DNA of 64,000 nucleotides. It comes from Odontocerum albicorne. Its lineage: Eukaryota; Arthropoda; Insecta; Trichoptera; Odontoceridae. A program made the position numbers and the translations under genes. Each line of letters starts with the position of its first letter. Position 1 is the first letter of the stretch. Under the pieces are notes generated by a model. The model was given only the letters and a program-made list of their open reading frames with translations, did not search any database and was not told the DNA's origin. Below are positions 53,745-64,000 of the stretch, in pieces. The stretch spans positions 14,359,046 to 14,423,045 of the forward strand of contig OX463846.1 in NCBI GenBank assembly GCA_949825065.1, in the 5' to 3' direction.

Positions 53745-54060
53745 ATACCATCACGCCATTTCCCTGTCGGGATAGACAGAAAGGACAGGGTGCCAGATTT
53801 TCCTATCACGACAAATATCATATACTAAGCCTCTTCCATATCCACACAACTTCTACGATTTCTCTGACTTTCTACGTTTTCTTCTTTCAAAATATAATTT
53901 AATTTATCCAACCATATTTTCCTTGGTCGTTCTCTCACACACCTTCCACTCACATCAGCACTATATATTTGTTTTGCAAGTTTCTCTTTTTTCATCCATT
54001 CTATATGCCTAAACCGTCTCAGCGTGCTCTTTTTCACCTTACTCAAGAAATCAGATTTAT
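53745..54060 (-). mobile_element. RTE-A 3' portion
   Basis: Reversed tail ACATATACCATCACGCCATT at the left. The minus frame 54046-53825 reads SKVKKSTLRRFRHIEWMKKE, LAKQIYSADVSGR, RERPRKIWLDKLNYILKEEN and NRRSCVDMEEA. This is one of the clearer coding remnants of the family (FGH.ER replaced by FRHIEW). No catalytic domain. Confidence 0.7.
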
Positions 54061-54114
54061 GTTCTTGTTTAAACCTAATCTTCAGATTATCTGGAGAATA
54101 CTTTTTAAGAATAA

Positions 54115-54610
54115 ATAAATAGCCATATCACCCTCACGCAATGCCCCTATTGGGGTAGGCGGAGAGAAAATATTTCCACTTCATTATATCCTGAAACGCA
54201 TATTTAACTTCTAACACCTCCTTAAGCATCTTCTCCTTTTTAAAAGATTCTATAATTTTGTCTATTTTAGAAATTGATTAATTTGATCGCGCCATATTTT
54301 TCTAGGTCTATCCAAAGATCTCTTACTTTGTATATTACTCGTATAGATTATTATTTGTAAATATTTCATCGTTCATTCTTACTACGTGGCCGAACCATAT
54401 GTACTACATCTTCAGCACTTCATTTTCTTTCAATCTGTATTCTTTTCTAAGATCCTCATTGGTTATACTAGTTACGCGTTATTTTGTCACACATTCTTTG
54501 CAACATCCTCATTTATACCACATTTATCTTATTTTCATCACTCTTTCGCCACGTCAAAGTTTTGCTGGCGTAAACTAATGTCAGGACTAATATTCCATTA
54601 TGAGCCAACC
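54115..54610 (-). mobile_element. RTE-A 3' portion (second copy in tandem orientation)
   Basis: Starts with TAGCCATATCACCCTCACGC and CCCCTATTGGGGTAGGCGGA. The reversed body continues to the ACGTCAAAGTTTTGCTGGCG region. It lies directly beside the previous copy in the same orientation. A TACTCGTA octamer is at 54336-54343. Confidence 0.6.
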
Positions 54611-54619
54611 TGTTTTCCT

Positions 54620-55435
54620 TCTTCAAACAACAAATAAATATCAGTTAATTTGGGGATTATTTAAAAAAAATATATTGATGTTAAAACAAAACAAATGGTG
54701 TTTAAAAAAAAGTATTTAAAGAGTTTTTAAATTTTTTAACGATGATGATAATAACAAAAAATGGCGACAAGATAATCATCTAGAACATATCTCGGGCGTG
54801 TTGCGTGTGTATTAGGGTCTGTCAAGACTAATTACTTGGCTTCGAGTCCCTGCATGACGAGGGGCTTTTTCAGTTTTGACAAGTCATCTCTGAATAATCT
54901 AAATTAAACAAGCATCAGCTGTTTTGTTTTTATTTTCACAATTCGGCTCCATGTTTTGTTCGAGTTGAAATAATATATTCTTAGGAGGGAAGTGCCATGG
55001 CGGTTTGTTGGTTTAGTCAGAATATACTTTAAAACGTGTTTTGCATTTTGTTTGTCATCATCATCCGTTTCGTGTCACTTTTTTTGCAGTGGTTTGACGA
55101 GTGATGTTGACAGCATGTTTGTGCCAAAATTCTGTGTTTTGTTTAACTTTATCATATACATACCAACCATCATGACATTTTTATTTTGTGAATTATTGTT
55201 GATTTTATTGATAAAATTCTTATTCACCATCCTGAAGATGCTCTTTTATTGAAACCGTTAAATGGGCAAACATTAAGAGGACTACTGTTAAATAAATTTC
55301 TGGATATATTAATAAATGAAGAAAAATTAACAAATGTATTGCCACTACATTCATATCCTTACATTCAACTATATATATTTATTTTGTAACATTTTTTATC
55401 TGTCAACAATAATAGTGGGTTCAAATCGCGAGTAA
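54620..55435. other. Unassigned stretch, partly non-repetitive
   Basis: 54770-55010 has mixed composition (CATATCTCGGGCGTGTTGCG, GACTAATTACTTGGCTTCGA, CATCAGCTGTTTTG). It includes an E-box-like CAGCTG and a TAATTA homeodomain word. No repeat or gene is recognised. Confidence 0.3.
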
Positions 55436-55439
55436 TAGC

Positions 55440-55490
55440 GCCCTAGAGGGTCTAAACAGCGCTATATAAATTATCCTTTTACAGTTCTAA
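55440..55490 (-). repeat. R4 head fragment
   Basis: AGGGTCTAAACAGCGCTATA, then TAAATTATCCTTTTA. It is the reverse of the R4 start (AAAGGATGATTTATATAGCG). Confidence 0.4.
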
Positions 55491-55720
55491 TGATATAGAA
55501 CAAGTGTGAGTGGAAGGCGTGGTAGAGGTAAACCATCCTCTTGACTTTCATCATTCATCGAGGTTGAAACATTTGTTAAAGTATCTTCTTTTATCATCAA
55601 TGTCGTTATCCAAAGTTCCCATTATTTGTCATATACTATCTAATTGTCCACACTTTTGTAGATTGACTTAAATGGATATTGTAATTTTCGTTTGTAGTGA
55701 CTCATCTACATATATCATTG

Positions 55721-55728
55721 TACGAGTA
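55721..55728. other. TACGAGTA octamer, proven 6-bp insertion
   Basis: Copy 1 of the array: ATCATTGTACGAGTATATCG. Copies 2 and 3: ATCATGGTATATCGG. The difference is one substitution plus six inserted bases at a TA. Confidence 0.8.
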
Positions 55729-55907
55729 TATCGGTAGCTTAAACTTTGTAGTGACTCATCTACATATATCATGGTATATCGGTAGCTTAAACTTTGTAGT
55801 GACTCATCTACATATATCATGGTATATCGGTAGCTTAAACTTTGTTGTGACTCTCTACATATATCATAGTATATCGGTAGCTTAAACTTTGTAGTGACTC
55901 ATCTACA

Positions 55908-55915
55908 TACTCGTA
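55908..55915. other. TACTCGTA octamer, proven 6-bp insertion
   Basis: Copy 5 of the array: ATCTACATACTCGTATATCA. Copies 2 and 3: ATCTACATATATCATGG. The insertion is at a different TA from copy 1 and reads in the opposite sense. Confidence 0.8.
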
Positions 55916-56119
55916 TATCATGGTATATCGGTAGTTTAAGCTTTAGTGTCTTCTTTTAATGTACTTGAATGAAAGCTTCTTCTCGCCGTTGTCGTGACGG
56001 AACTTTATTATAGAGCAATACGAGTCACGACAAAGGCGTTGGTTATAGAGTGCCACTTAGCTTAACTAAGAAGACTATTTTATTTTAGTGTTCCTAACTC
56101 GACCTTTCTCTCATTATCG

Positions 56120-56300
56120 ACACTGAGAAAAGATTTCCACTTCAATACATCCTGGTACACATCTTTCGCTTCTGTCACATTCATACACATTTTAATGCAT
56201 ACTCTCATATTATAAAGAATTTTTAGTATTTCTTCTTTCAGATTTTGATTATTTTACTCGTGCCACAATTTTTAGACCTTTACAAACTTCCCATACCTTC
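56120..56300 (-). mobile_element. RTE-A fragment
   Basis: AAAGATTTCCACTTCAATAC, GGTACACATCTTTCGCTTCT, GTCACATTCATACACA and TATTTCTTCTTTCAGATTTT. Same order as the reversed 3' coding end at 54.2 kb. Confidence 0.45.
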
Positions 56301-56305
56301 TATAT

Positions 56306-56500
56306 CAGTGCTATTCAAACTTTCTCGTGGACTGAACCGGCATATATGTTATATACCTATTAGTGGCACCTAGGGACCGGCTTCACTTTTATAAAATGGA
56401 CTAGGTATTTGAAAAGGTTTTGTTAGTATAGTTTTATTGAATTCAAATTAACACAATATGTAAATACATAATCCTTACGACGGTTACGGTCCATGGCTAC
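56306..56500. mobile_element. hAT-like left end
   Basis: CAGTGCTATTCAAACTTTCT followed by GTGGACTGAACCGGC has the shape of a hAT terminal repeat (CAGTGNTNTTCAAAC, then a GGACC or ACCGG motif), with GGGACCGGC repeated inside. The matching right end is not found within the next 200 bases, where Jockey-like sequence begins. The element may be cut off by it. Confidence 0.35.
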
Positions 56501-58110
56501 CGCCAGCCAGCGGACCCAGTCCGCGAACAACTATATAAGCCTCAACTAATTTTATGGATCGTAGGTAAAGTGCTCGAACGACTTATCCTCGATCGCCTAT
56601 CAAGCGAGATAACCTCGCTTAACATAATTCCAGACACGCAACACGGTTTTCAACCGCGACACTCGACCTCTCATCAACTTCTTCGCGTCGTAGAACACAT
56701 AGTGACTGGTTTCAACAGAAAACATCAAACCACCCTCCTCTCGCTGGACGTGGCGAAAGCCTTCGACACGGTCTGGCACAACGGACTGCTCTTCAAACTA
56801 CACAAGGCCGGAATCTTTCTCCGCCTCGTGCAGATCATAGCATCATTTCTTAGAGACCGCACCTTCTCCGTCAAGGTGAGCGGTATAAATTCAACCCACT
56901 GCCCCATACAAGCGGGGGTTCCGCAAGGAGCCCTCCTCTCCCCCACTCTCTACAACATATATACCAGCGATATGCCCTCTCTCCAGACCAGCCGATCTAT
57001 CACCGCACAATACGCGGATGATACGGCTTTTCTTTCGTCCTCTAAACACTCTTGCGATTCCCACTCTCGCATTCAAAATTTCATTCCAAGACTGGAACGC
57101 TGGTGTAGAAATTGGAAGGTCAAGATAAACCCTTCCAAGAGTGCAGCAGTCCGTTTTTCTAGAAGACGTCTGGACTTCATCCGACCACTCAGACTTTTCG
57201 GCCAGAGCGTTCCGTGGTGCGACGAGGTGAAATACCTCGGCGTCACTCTCGACGCGAAGCTGTCCTGGAAAAAGCACACCATCAACATCACCGGGAGGGC
57301 GTACGGCACTCTGAAAGCCCTCACACCACTCTTGGGCAGACACAGTAAGATGTCCCCTCGTATCAAGTTAAACTTGTACAAGGCCATCATACGTCCTCAG
57401 ATGACGTACGCCATCCCGGTCTGGGGCCATGCGGCCGAAACCCATATGCGCAAACTCCAGGTGTTGCAAAACAAGGCAATGCGCACCATTATGGATGCGC
57501 CCTACTTTGTCAGCAACAAACGGCTTCACGAAGACCTAAATCTCCCCACCATCCGAGAATACGCGATCTCTCTGGCCGAAAGGTTCTACAGCTCTCTCTC
57601 GACTCACCCGAACCACAGACTACGACGTGAACGCTAATCTCATTCACCCCAGGCCCAAACAAATGCTTCGAACGACCCCCCGACCCCCTATTCGGAACGG
57701 TAGGCGCCGAATAGTGTCCAGTGCACATACCCGCACTTCATAAGGCATCTATCTTACCTCCTTATTTATATATGTACAACTATTTTAAAGTCACAGCGTT
57801 CTCCCCCACCCCCGTCTTCGTAATATATTTATAATTATTGAAATATCTATGTATACATCACTATCCTTTCTTTCTCTGTATTCATATTTATCAACGCTCG
57901 TGACATATAAAAATATAAGTATATTATTATGTAACCTATATGAATCTATAACCTTAATGTATGTACCAAACTCTATCCCTCCTCTCTATACAAAATTTTT
58001 TCTAACACCACCACCAAACAATCCAAAATTAATTTCCCAAAGTCCGTTTTTACACAACCGATGAAGGAGTAAGGTGTCCGACAATCGGACCGACACTCCG
58101 AGCAAATCAT
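56500..58110 (+). mobile_element. Jockey-like non-LTR retrotransposon, 5'-truncated
   Basis: GC-richer than its surroundings. The coding part runs to 57637, followed by about 450 bp of probable 3' untranslated sequence (CCCCCCGACCCCCTATTCGG; TCTCCCCCACCCCCGTC). It ends near a small inverted repeat GTGTCCGACAATCGGACCGACAC at about 58076. No poly(A) or clear target duplication is seen. The endonuclease and ORF1 are missing. Confidence 0.8.
56570..57637 (+). CDS. Jockey-like reverse transcriptase (ORF2 C-terminal two thirds)
   Basis: RNA-directed DNA polymerase of a target-primed LINE. Given from a GTG at 56570, but the frame is open further left to about 56522 and reads LYKPQLILWIVGK, equivalent to the YRPISLL..VGK entry of the domain. 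So this is not the true start. Residues counted from 56570: motif A LSLDVAKAFDTVW (D60), motif B AGVPQGALLSPTLYNIY (115-131), motif C QYADDTAF (D150, D151), then KSAAVRF, VKYLGVTLDAKLSW (220-233) and the thumb with LQVLQNKAMR and NKRLHEDLNLPTIREY. No stop or frameshift interrupts over 355 codons, so this copy is relatively young. It lacks the N-terminal endonuclease and cannot mobilise by itself. Confidence 0.9.
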   Translation: MLERLILDRLSSEITSLNIIPDTQHGFQPRHSTSHQLLRVVEHIVTGFNRKHQTTLLSLDVAKAFDTVWHNGLLFKLHKAGIFLRLVQIIASFLRDRTFSVKVSGINSTHCPIQAGVPQGALLSPTLYNIYTSDMPSLQTSRSITAQYADDTAFLSSSKHSCDSHSRIQNFIPRLERWCRNWKVKINPSKSAAVRFSRRRLDFIRPLRLFGQSVPWCDEVKYLGVTLDAKLSWKKHTINITGRAYGTLKALTPLLGRHSKMSPRIKLNLYKAIIRPQMTYAIPVWGHAAETHMRKLQVLQNKAMRTIMDAPYFVSNKRLHEDLNLPTIREYAISLAERFYSSLSTHPNHRLRRER

Positions 58111-58119
58111 TAACTTGGA

Positions 58120-58799
58120 ATTATGGATCGTTCTATTTGTAATATATTATTTAAAATTATTTTGAATAATCAATCAAAGAAAATTGATTTGCTACAATGA
58201 ATTCTTAGTCAAATATGTTATATTCAACATATTTACTCAGTATTTTGTTCTGATAATTTTTTTCCAGAATAATTGAACAAAATAGTATTTACTTGATTTT
58301 CTTTTAAACTGAAAACGAATGAAAATAAATACCAATGAATGTGTATTTCATCTGATTGATTTTGACACTATTCCGCACTATCAATAAAATACCGAGTCAC
58401 GATCAGTGTAAAAAGCAAGACAATGCATGTGTCTGGCACTCAGATGTATGGGCCGGCATTACTTATCGCTTTTATTCATAAGGATTAATCCATTGAAATA
58501 ATTTCCTAAAAGGCCCGATTATCAGGCGAGGTCATTAATCATCCCATTGTCGTTAGGCCAACAAAGGCAGCAAACATTTGTCAAGGTATATTCTCAGGAC
58601 CGTCAGGATTTTTTGGGCAATTTGTGTGATGCACAAATGGACTCAATTTTGTAGGCCAGCACTGTTCTTTTTTTTATGATTCATGGTTTATTGTTGTTTT
58701 TTTTTTATTTATCATATTTGAAATGAATGAATTTTATGTTGTTTCTTAATCGTATCTTGCACATATAGACTCATTTCCTGACATTTTTCAGAATAATGT
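58120..58799. other. Unassigned stretch with a candidate conserved non-coding block
   Basis: 58430-58640 is non-repetitive with clustered homeodomain-like words: the perfect palindrome GGATTAATCC (58482-58491), TTTTATTCATAA, GGTCATTAATCATCCC and AACAAAGGCAGC. That is typical of an enhancer, but there is no gene in view to attach it to. The flanks are AT-rich. Confidence 0.35.
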
Positions 58800-59015
58800 T
58801 GATATTAAAAGGACAATCTATATAACGCCATTTTGAGAGCCAACTCTTCTTAAGGGCGCTCATTTTGGGAATCGAACCCACTTTTATTGACAGATAAAAA
58901 TATTACACAAAAAAAGTTGAGTGCAAGGATAGGAAGGTAGCGGTTGTGGCAATTTGATTAGGTACTTTCCCGCATCTGCATATATTTAGAATAAAACATT
59001 AGGTATTTGGTACGG
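58800..59015 (+). repeat. Dispersed repeat R4, fullest copy
   Basis: AAAAGGACAATCTATATAAC, GAGAGCCAACTCTTCTTAAG, GGGAATCGAACCCACTTTTA, TGACAGATAAAAATATTACA, GGATAGGAAGGTAGCGGTTG, GATTAGGTACTTTCCCGCAT. The GAATCGAACCC word is a B box on the minus strand, so R4 may itself be tRNA-related. Confidence 0.6.
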
Positions 59016-59019
59016 TGGT

Positions 59020-61480
59020 ATGAGAATACAAATTACTAAAAAAACATAAATCAAATTAAAAAGAAATTTTTTTCCTGTAAAAATAATACTATAAATAAAT
59101 CAAATAGTTTATCTTGAGGATATATTAAAATTTTATTTGAATGTAATGTAACCTTAACCTAAATAATTATTTAAATAAAAATATAAATATGAAATTGGAG
59201 ATAAAGGATAAAAACTTTGGCTATAATAATGTCGCTCTTTTTAAGTCTGAATTTATTCAGTGCTACTAACTTATGAACAGTTTTTTTAAATGAAAAATAT
59301 ATTTTTTTTGTATTGTTGGTAGACTGGTGGTATACATCTATTAAAGATAATTCTCAAGTATACACCTATAAGACATATCACATTGAAATGTAGTCATTTT
59401 GATTACTAAATGGCGCAAGAAAAAATGAATAATTACGATGAATTTTATGTAAAAACACAACCCTCTTGAATCCTCATATTTATTAAAATTATATTAAAAA
59501 TGAAATCTACAAAGTCTGTTATAAAAGTCATACTACTAATTGGTGAATACGATACAATAAAACGGTATTTAAATATTCCATTCATGTGTGTTGTCCGAGT
59601 ACCATATATACTCGTATCTAATTTTCCTCATCTCATCGCATTTGTCATCGATTTTTGACAAATCACTTAAATTAAATCGAATAATTGAATTGATATAATT
59701 CTTTACATAGTATTCGTTATTCATCCTAGAGTAATCCGTTTGAAACATTTGGAATATTTGTTTTTCTTTTGTTTGGCCAGTTGGAAGATATTATAACGAA
59801 TACTGGCCAGATTGTACTTTGTACAAGACATTGTTAAATCAAAGAAATAAAAACGTGTCTCGGAAGAAGAACCGTTATCCTAGTGAATTAATTATCTTGA
59901 TTTCATAAACACAAAAAATAAAAAGAATATAAAAATACCTAGGCTCGGCTCTGTCAGTATCCTCTCTATAGCTCATCTGAAATAATGACTGGGAATACGT
60001 TCACGCAAGGGCCATTTTTATAGAAGCCATTTAAAAAGATATCCAGGCGGTGTTTCTCTTTTGATTGCTGACGATGGGAGACATGTGTGCATTGTTCGCA
60101 TTGTGGTCCTTAGCGCTGGACTGACACCCTTAGTCATAGCAGGAGATCTGAAGGCAGGAAACGTGGACAATGGATCATATTATGTGCCTTTATTATTAAT
60201 CTTCAAATTTGTGGAGACACGCCAAGGTTGGATGTATTGCAAAATGCTTGGAAATTGGATGAATTATTGACACACTTCATTTTGGGAGTATCTTTGACTT
60301 ATGGGTTTAAATGCCCCATTCAATATAAAATATGCTTTAATTTATTACCTAATATGTTGTTTGTTTCCTTTATTCACGGTTACTTCTTATCCTGATGTTT
60401 TGTCGTTGAATTTTTTAATTTATAAATAATAATTTATTTATAAAATGTGTACTTTAAAATATTTTATGTAAAACAAATTATGGGTTTGTATTTTTTTTAA
60501 CATATAATAATTTTTGTATTATTAAAATATTGGAGCACATATTTTATTTTTCACTTTTGTTTATTTATTTGTTATTTTGGATATCACACATTTATAAGAT
60601 CCAAATTGATTCAATGAGGTTCAAAATTTGTACAAATTTATAGTTTTGTTTTTCGTAGTATTAGTCAAGTTTCTTATATATTTGTTTGTACACCTTTGTT
60701 TTAGTTCAAAATATATTAAATATTTATCACGAGCTTATTAAAATCTAATAAAATAAATATACTTTTCATAAGATTTACACGTAGCATTCTTTTTTTTTTA
60801 ATTAATGTTTTTTTAACGTTTGATGATTTCTGGTGATGCATTTTAAATTTTGATACCTTTACACTCATACTTGACTGTTTTTGGGTATTTTTCTTGTTTA
60901 TTGATCAAATTTTATCGACGTTTGTTTATGTGTGTGTTAGTTTTAAAAAAATATATTGATAACAATACATATAACCTATATATATTGGGGAGAAAAATAA
61001 TTATATTTAATATTTTTTTATCATTTGTTTTAATGGTGTGTCATTCTAGAGTTGAAATAGGTGATTTGAAATGTTTTCAGGTTAATACAGAATATTTATT
61101 AAATTAAACTTTTACAGTATTATATTTTATACAAGATAATCGGTTTATATCAGCCGTGTCACTAAGCTTAATGCTTGATCCGAAACAGCTGGCTTATAAT
61201 GTAACAAGTCTTAACTGCAAGTATTTTATTGAATAAATATGACTTAATACAATACATTAATTCGATTGATTTATACCAATATTTAATGACATTTATAATG
61301 CACAATTTGAATAAAATAAAGTATGGAAATATTTGTTGGGTTGAAGAAATATTTATAATTAAAGATTTGAGATACTTATAATGTGTAAAGTAATAAATAA
61401 TAATAAATACAGGTTTATAGATAGTAACATAGTATGTACATAATACATTTAGACACATTTCAAGAACACATTAAAAAGAT
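59020..61480. other. AT-rich unassigned stretch
   Basis: Very low GC over most of its length. 59990-60270 is more mixed and has an open plus frame (60061-60270; DGRHVCIVRIVVLSAG, GDLKAGNVDNGSYYVPLL) that I cannot assign. A weak SINE2-like tail (GTTTGGCCAGTTGGAAGATA) is at about 59772. TACTCGTA is at 59609-59616. Confidence 0.3.
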
Positions 61481-61494
61481 AATACATTAAAAAC

Positions 61495-61810
61495 AGAAGC
61501 TATCAAAAGGTCTGGGCTCATCTAATAACACCCCCCCGGCCAAGATACATCCCACCAATATAGGTCGAGCCCAGCCACGAGGACACCAGATGTTTTTTAG
61601 CCCACACCCTTGAATACGTAGAACAAGAAGATAAAAAAACAAAGAAAATAAATAGATGACAAAAAAATACATTCAAGAGAGAAGACATTAAAAGGTCTGG
61701 GCTCATCCCACAAACATTCCCCCGGCCGAGATACACCCCACCAATGTAGGGCGAGATCGACCGCAAGGGCATCGGGGGGCTTCCATCCCGCACCCCCGCA
61801 TATCTAGATT
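61495..61810. repeat. R6, tandem duplication with about 185-bp offset
   Basis: AAAAGGTCTGGGCTCATC, then CCCCCGGCCAAGATACATCC and CACCAATATAGG at 61506. The same occurs at 61690 with CCCCCGGCCGAGATACACCC and CACCAATGTAGG. Each unit is GC-rich and ends before an A-rich tract. Minus-strand frames across it read alike twice and are not genes. It may be the 3' untranslated end of an unidentified retroelement. Confidence 0.7.
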
Positions 61811-61814
61811 AAAG

Positions 61815-62925
61815 AATAAATAAAAAAACAAAAACGTATGGCAGAAAACAAAATAAAAAGTAAACCCACATATACCACATCAGGTTAATTGTCAGCAAGA
61901 ACGAAAAAAAGAAAAGCCTCAAAGGAATCCAAATTTAAATCAAATAAGTATTCATTTTAACCTATCAAACAAGCACACCTTGTAATGATTCAATACTTCA
62001 CCTCACCATGATAACCAATAATAATGATTTTGCTGATTCAAGCGTTTTTAACAATAAAAATATGCACTCAGATACTATCAAAAAGATAATTCCATAGAAA
62101 ATATCGATTATATCAATTCCGAGAAACTCCATTCATTCAAGAATGTTTTAATTATTATTCCAAGCAGGGACAAGAAGGAACAATCTCGCGATGACGATTG
62201 CATAACCAAAACAAAGATCTGATAAGAGGCAGTCATATATCTTAGGCCCAAAGTGGGGCCACGATATAAGACCCTCATAAATAATATTTATCTTACCTGT
62301 CCAATGATATCCAAAACCGGTAGCCACAGCTAATTCCACACGTCACCTATGTCGAGGGATATCCAACCATCCGACCAAGAACTTATTTAAGCAGGAAACA
62401 GCCACGTGAGAAGACGGAGGGGAACTTAAGCAAAAAGACTGGTTTTTGTTGTTCGTTGTTCCTTGTCTGGTGTAATTGTTTCGTTGTGTCTGCCTTGTGA
62501 AATGGTTATCTGTAAATGCAGACGATATATCTGAAACATCTGACACTAACTGCTGCCTGCAAAATGATTAACCGCATGCAAAGTTACTTGACTAAAGCAA
62601 TTATTACCCTGGGATTCAACTTCTGTTTTGAAATCTTAATGTTATTACATATAAATAAAATTTGGTACGTCAAAGAGATTTTTGTACTGCATTTTATTAG
62701 AAATATATATGTTGATGCCTATTTTTTTATCAAACATACTTTCCTTAAATGTCATTCAACGTAAACAGCATATATACCTATATCTTGAGTTAAATATTTT
62801 AACATATTTTGTACAAATTTAAAATTGATTTTTGAATTTTTTCTATGCGGCTTAAAAACGTGATATTGATTCGCTCTTTTAAAAATTTGGAGTTGCTATG
62901 TTTCGAAAGTGATGCGGTTTTCATC
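61815..62925. other. Unassigned stretch, LTR-like in part
   Basis: 62180-62500 is of mixed composition. It includes CTTATTTAAGCAGGAAACAG, which could be a TATA-like box and start region as found in retroviral-type LTRs, and GTGGGGCCACGATATAAG. I find no paired copy, primer-binding site or TG...CA ends, so an LTR is only a possibility. Confidence 0.25.
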
Positions 62926-63084
62926 CTCAGGTGATGTCTAAAAACTTTACCGTTTTTTTTAATATCACGTTAAAGATGGCTGGCAAAGAGGCTGCAATGT
63001 CTTCAACACATCTTCTATAATTTAAGCTAATTCTACACAGCAACAGCACCGAAATAAATTCAACTAATGAAAAATATTCAAATA

Positions 63085-63690
63085 TGTATATAATATCCTC
63101 ACGCCCTTTTCCTGTTGGGGTAAGCAGAGAGGACAGAGCACCAGACTTCCCTATATCGACACACATATATCGCCTCTTCCACATTTATATATATTCTCAT
63201 ATAGCTCCTACAATTTATCTGTCTTCTAAATTTTCCTTCTTTCAAAATATGATTAATTTTATCCAACCGTACTTTACGTGGTCTTCCTGTACCACGCCTT
63301 CCACTTACATATTCACTGTGGTTTTTTTTTCTTTCTACATTAATTCGCTCCATGTGACCTTACCCTCTCAGAGAGCTTTTCGTCATCTCACTCAACGCAT
63401 TAACTCCAAGTTCACATTCATTCTAATCAATTCATTGCGTATTTTATAATGCATTGTCCCCCCGTGTAATCTTGTAATTTCACTAATTTATATAGCATTT
63501 ATTCAACTTCTTGATGGTACTAGAATAATGTTGAGGACTCGGGAGTTTTTTATATTGTCCGGTTCGAGTATATTTGTTTTAGTGCTGTGTTTCATTAAAT
63601 TAGTTTCCTATCGTTACACACCGTTTGACATCCCTCGTAACTCTTCCATCATCTGAAAAAAAATACTACCTGAATAGCAAACATCTAGAA
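63085..63690 (-). mobile_element. RTE-A 3' portion
   Basis: Reversed tail TATAATATCCTCACGCCCTT at the left. The minus frame 63353-63099 reads MERINVERKKNH, SGRRGTGRPRKVRLDKINHI, LKEGKFRRQINCRSYM, INVEEAIYVCRYREVWCSVL, SAYPNRKRA and a stop. This copy best shows the very C-terminus of the family (W.SVLSAYP.GK). The upstream part continues to CCCTCGTAACTCTTCCATCA at about 63640, the same border block as in the 38.6-kb copy. Confidence 0.7.
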
Positions 63691-64000
63691 CTTGCTGTAG
63701 TTTTTTATAACTCACCCATACATCACATTTATTTTTTCTTTCATACTTCTCTATCTTAGTTATTGTGTATTAATGTGAATTAAATACGTTTTTCAAATTA
63801 CCCGAACGGATTAGCCAAAAGATCATTTGACACAAAAGTAGGTAGAAAAATAATGAAGATGGAAACATATTCATTGTGTATTCACTGCAAACGCAATTGA
63901 AATAAAGCATTAAATTTGATGGTTGACATCAACTGATTTTTGAGAAATATAGTAAAAATGTAGTTATTTAATAATATTCGGAATTGCATCAGTATTCCTT
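63691..64000. other. AT-rich right edge
   Basis: No recognisable feature to the end of the window. Confidence 0.3.

Larger units (their letters stand above)
55695..55942. repeat. 48-bp tandem repeat, 5 copies, two carrying 6-bp insertions
   Basis: TAGTGACTCATCTACATATA starts at 55695, 55749, 55797, 55845 and 55892. Spacings are 54, 48, 48 and 47. Copy 1 is exactly 6 bp longer because TA became TACGAGTA (55721-55728). Copy 5 contains TACTCGTA (55908-55915) where the others have TA. The 48-base period gives a 16-residue repeating plus frame, which is not a gene. Confidence 0.95.

Noticed and set aside
56725..57728. Minus-strand frames opposite the Jockey-like reverse transcriptase
   Set aside because: Antisense shadows of a GC-rich coding region.
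62180..62500. A solo LTR
   Set aside because: A TATA-like word and mixed composition only. No TG...CA ends, second copy, target duplication or adjacent primer-binding site could be found.

Overview
This is AT-rich, intron-less-looking eukaryotic DNA with no convincing host gene. Everything recognisable in it is transposable-element or satellite sequence. The mixture (mariner, pogo/Tigger, piggyBac-like and hAT DNA transposons; Jockey-like, RTE-like and Penelope-like retroelements; tRNA-derived SINEs) points to an arthropod, most likely an insect. A moth or butterfly is my best guess, but that rests on general repeat style and no host marker gene confirms it. There is no sign of bacterial gene organisation, CRISPR, rRNA or a free-standing tRNA gene. 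All family assignments were made by eye. Where a family is not a named one I use local labels: SINE1-3, RTE-A, RTE-B, R4-R7. || Layout. 0-7 kb: end of a hAT element, several tRNA-derived SINEs, a 17-bp minisatellite, a decayed RTE-like reverse transcriptase fragment (5.9-6.5 kb) and an inverted dimer of a Penelope-like tail. 7.8-10.1 kb: an RTE-A fragment next to a ten-copy, nearly perfect 59-bp satellite and an eight-copy 43-bp array. 11.9-17.5 kb: a DNA-transposon cluster, namely a Tigger remnant with TA target duplication, a mariner with an open 339-aa transposase, a piggyBac-like remnant with TTAA on both sides, and a 442-bp hAT MITE with an 8-bp target duplication. 18-26 kb: SINEs, a 154-bp satellite and LINE remnants. 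27-32 kb: two Penelope-like 3' parts, a long (TA)n tract and RTE-A. 34-37 kb: a 5'-truncated RTE-B copy with an 18-bp target duplication, and a 243-bp MITE. 38-49 kb: RTE-A fragments, a second mariner of the same 1286-bp length in the opposite orientation, and a second RTE-B nested inside a SINE. 50-58 kb: LINE C-termini, SINE2/R7 tails, a 48-bp array and a Jockey-like reverse transcriptase open for more than 355 codons. 58-64 kb: mostly AT-rich unassigned DNA, a candidate conserved non-coding block and an RTE-A copy at the right edge. || How the parts relate. The autonomous-type enzymes seen (mariner transposase, Jockey and RTE reverse transcriptases, the Penelope-like endonuclease end) plausibly mobilised the short non-autonomous repeats. 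SINE2 carries the same 3' tail as a separate tail-only repeat (R7), as expected if it borrows a LINE's machinery. The most unusual signal is not a gene. The octamer TACTCGTA/TACGAGTA occurs 16 times outside the two mariners. In four or five places, comparison with a sister repeat copy shows it arose as an exact 6-bp insertion that turns a TA dinucleotide into TA-CTCG-TA. I interpret this, as inference only, as footprints of an unidentified TA-targeting transposon.
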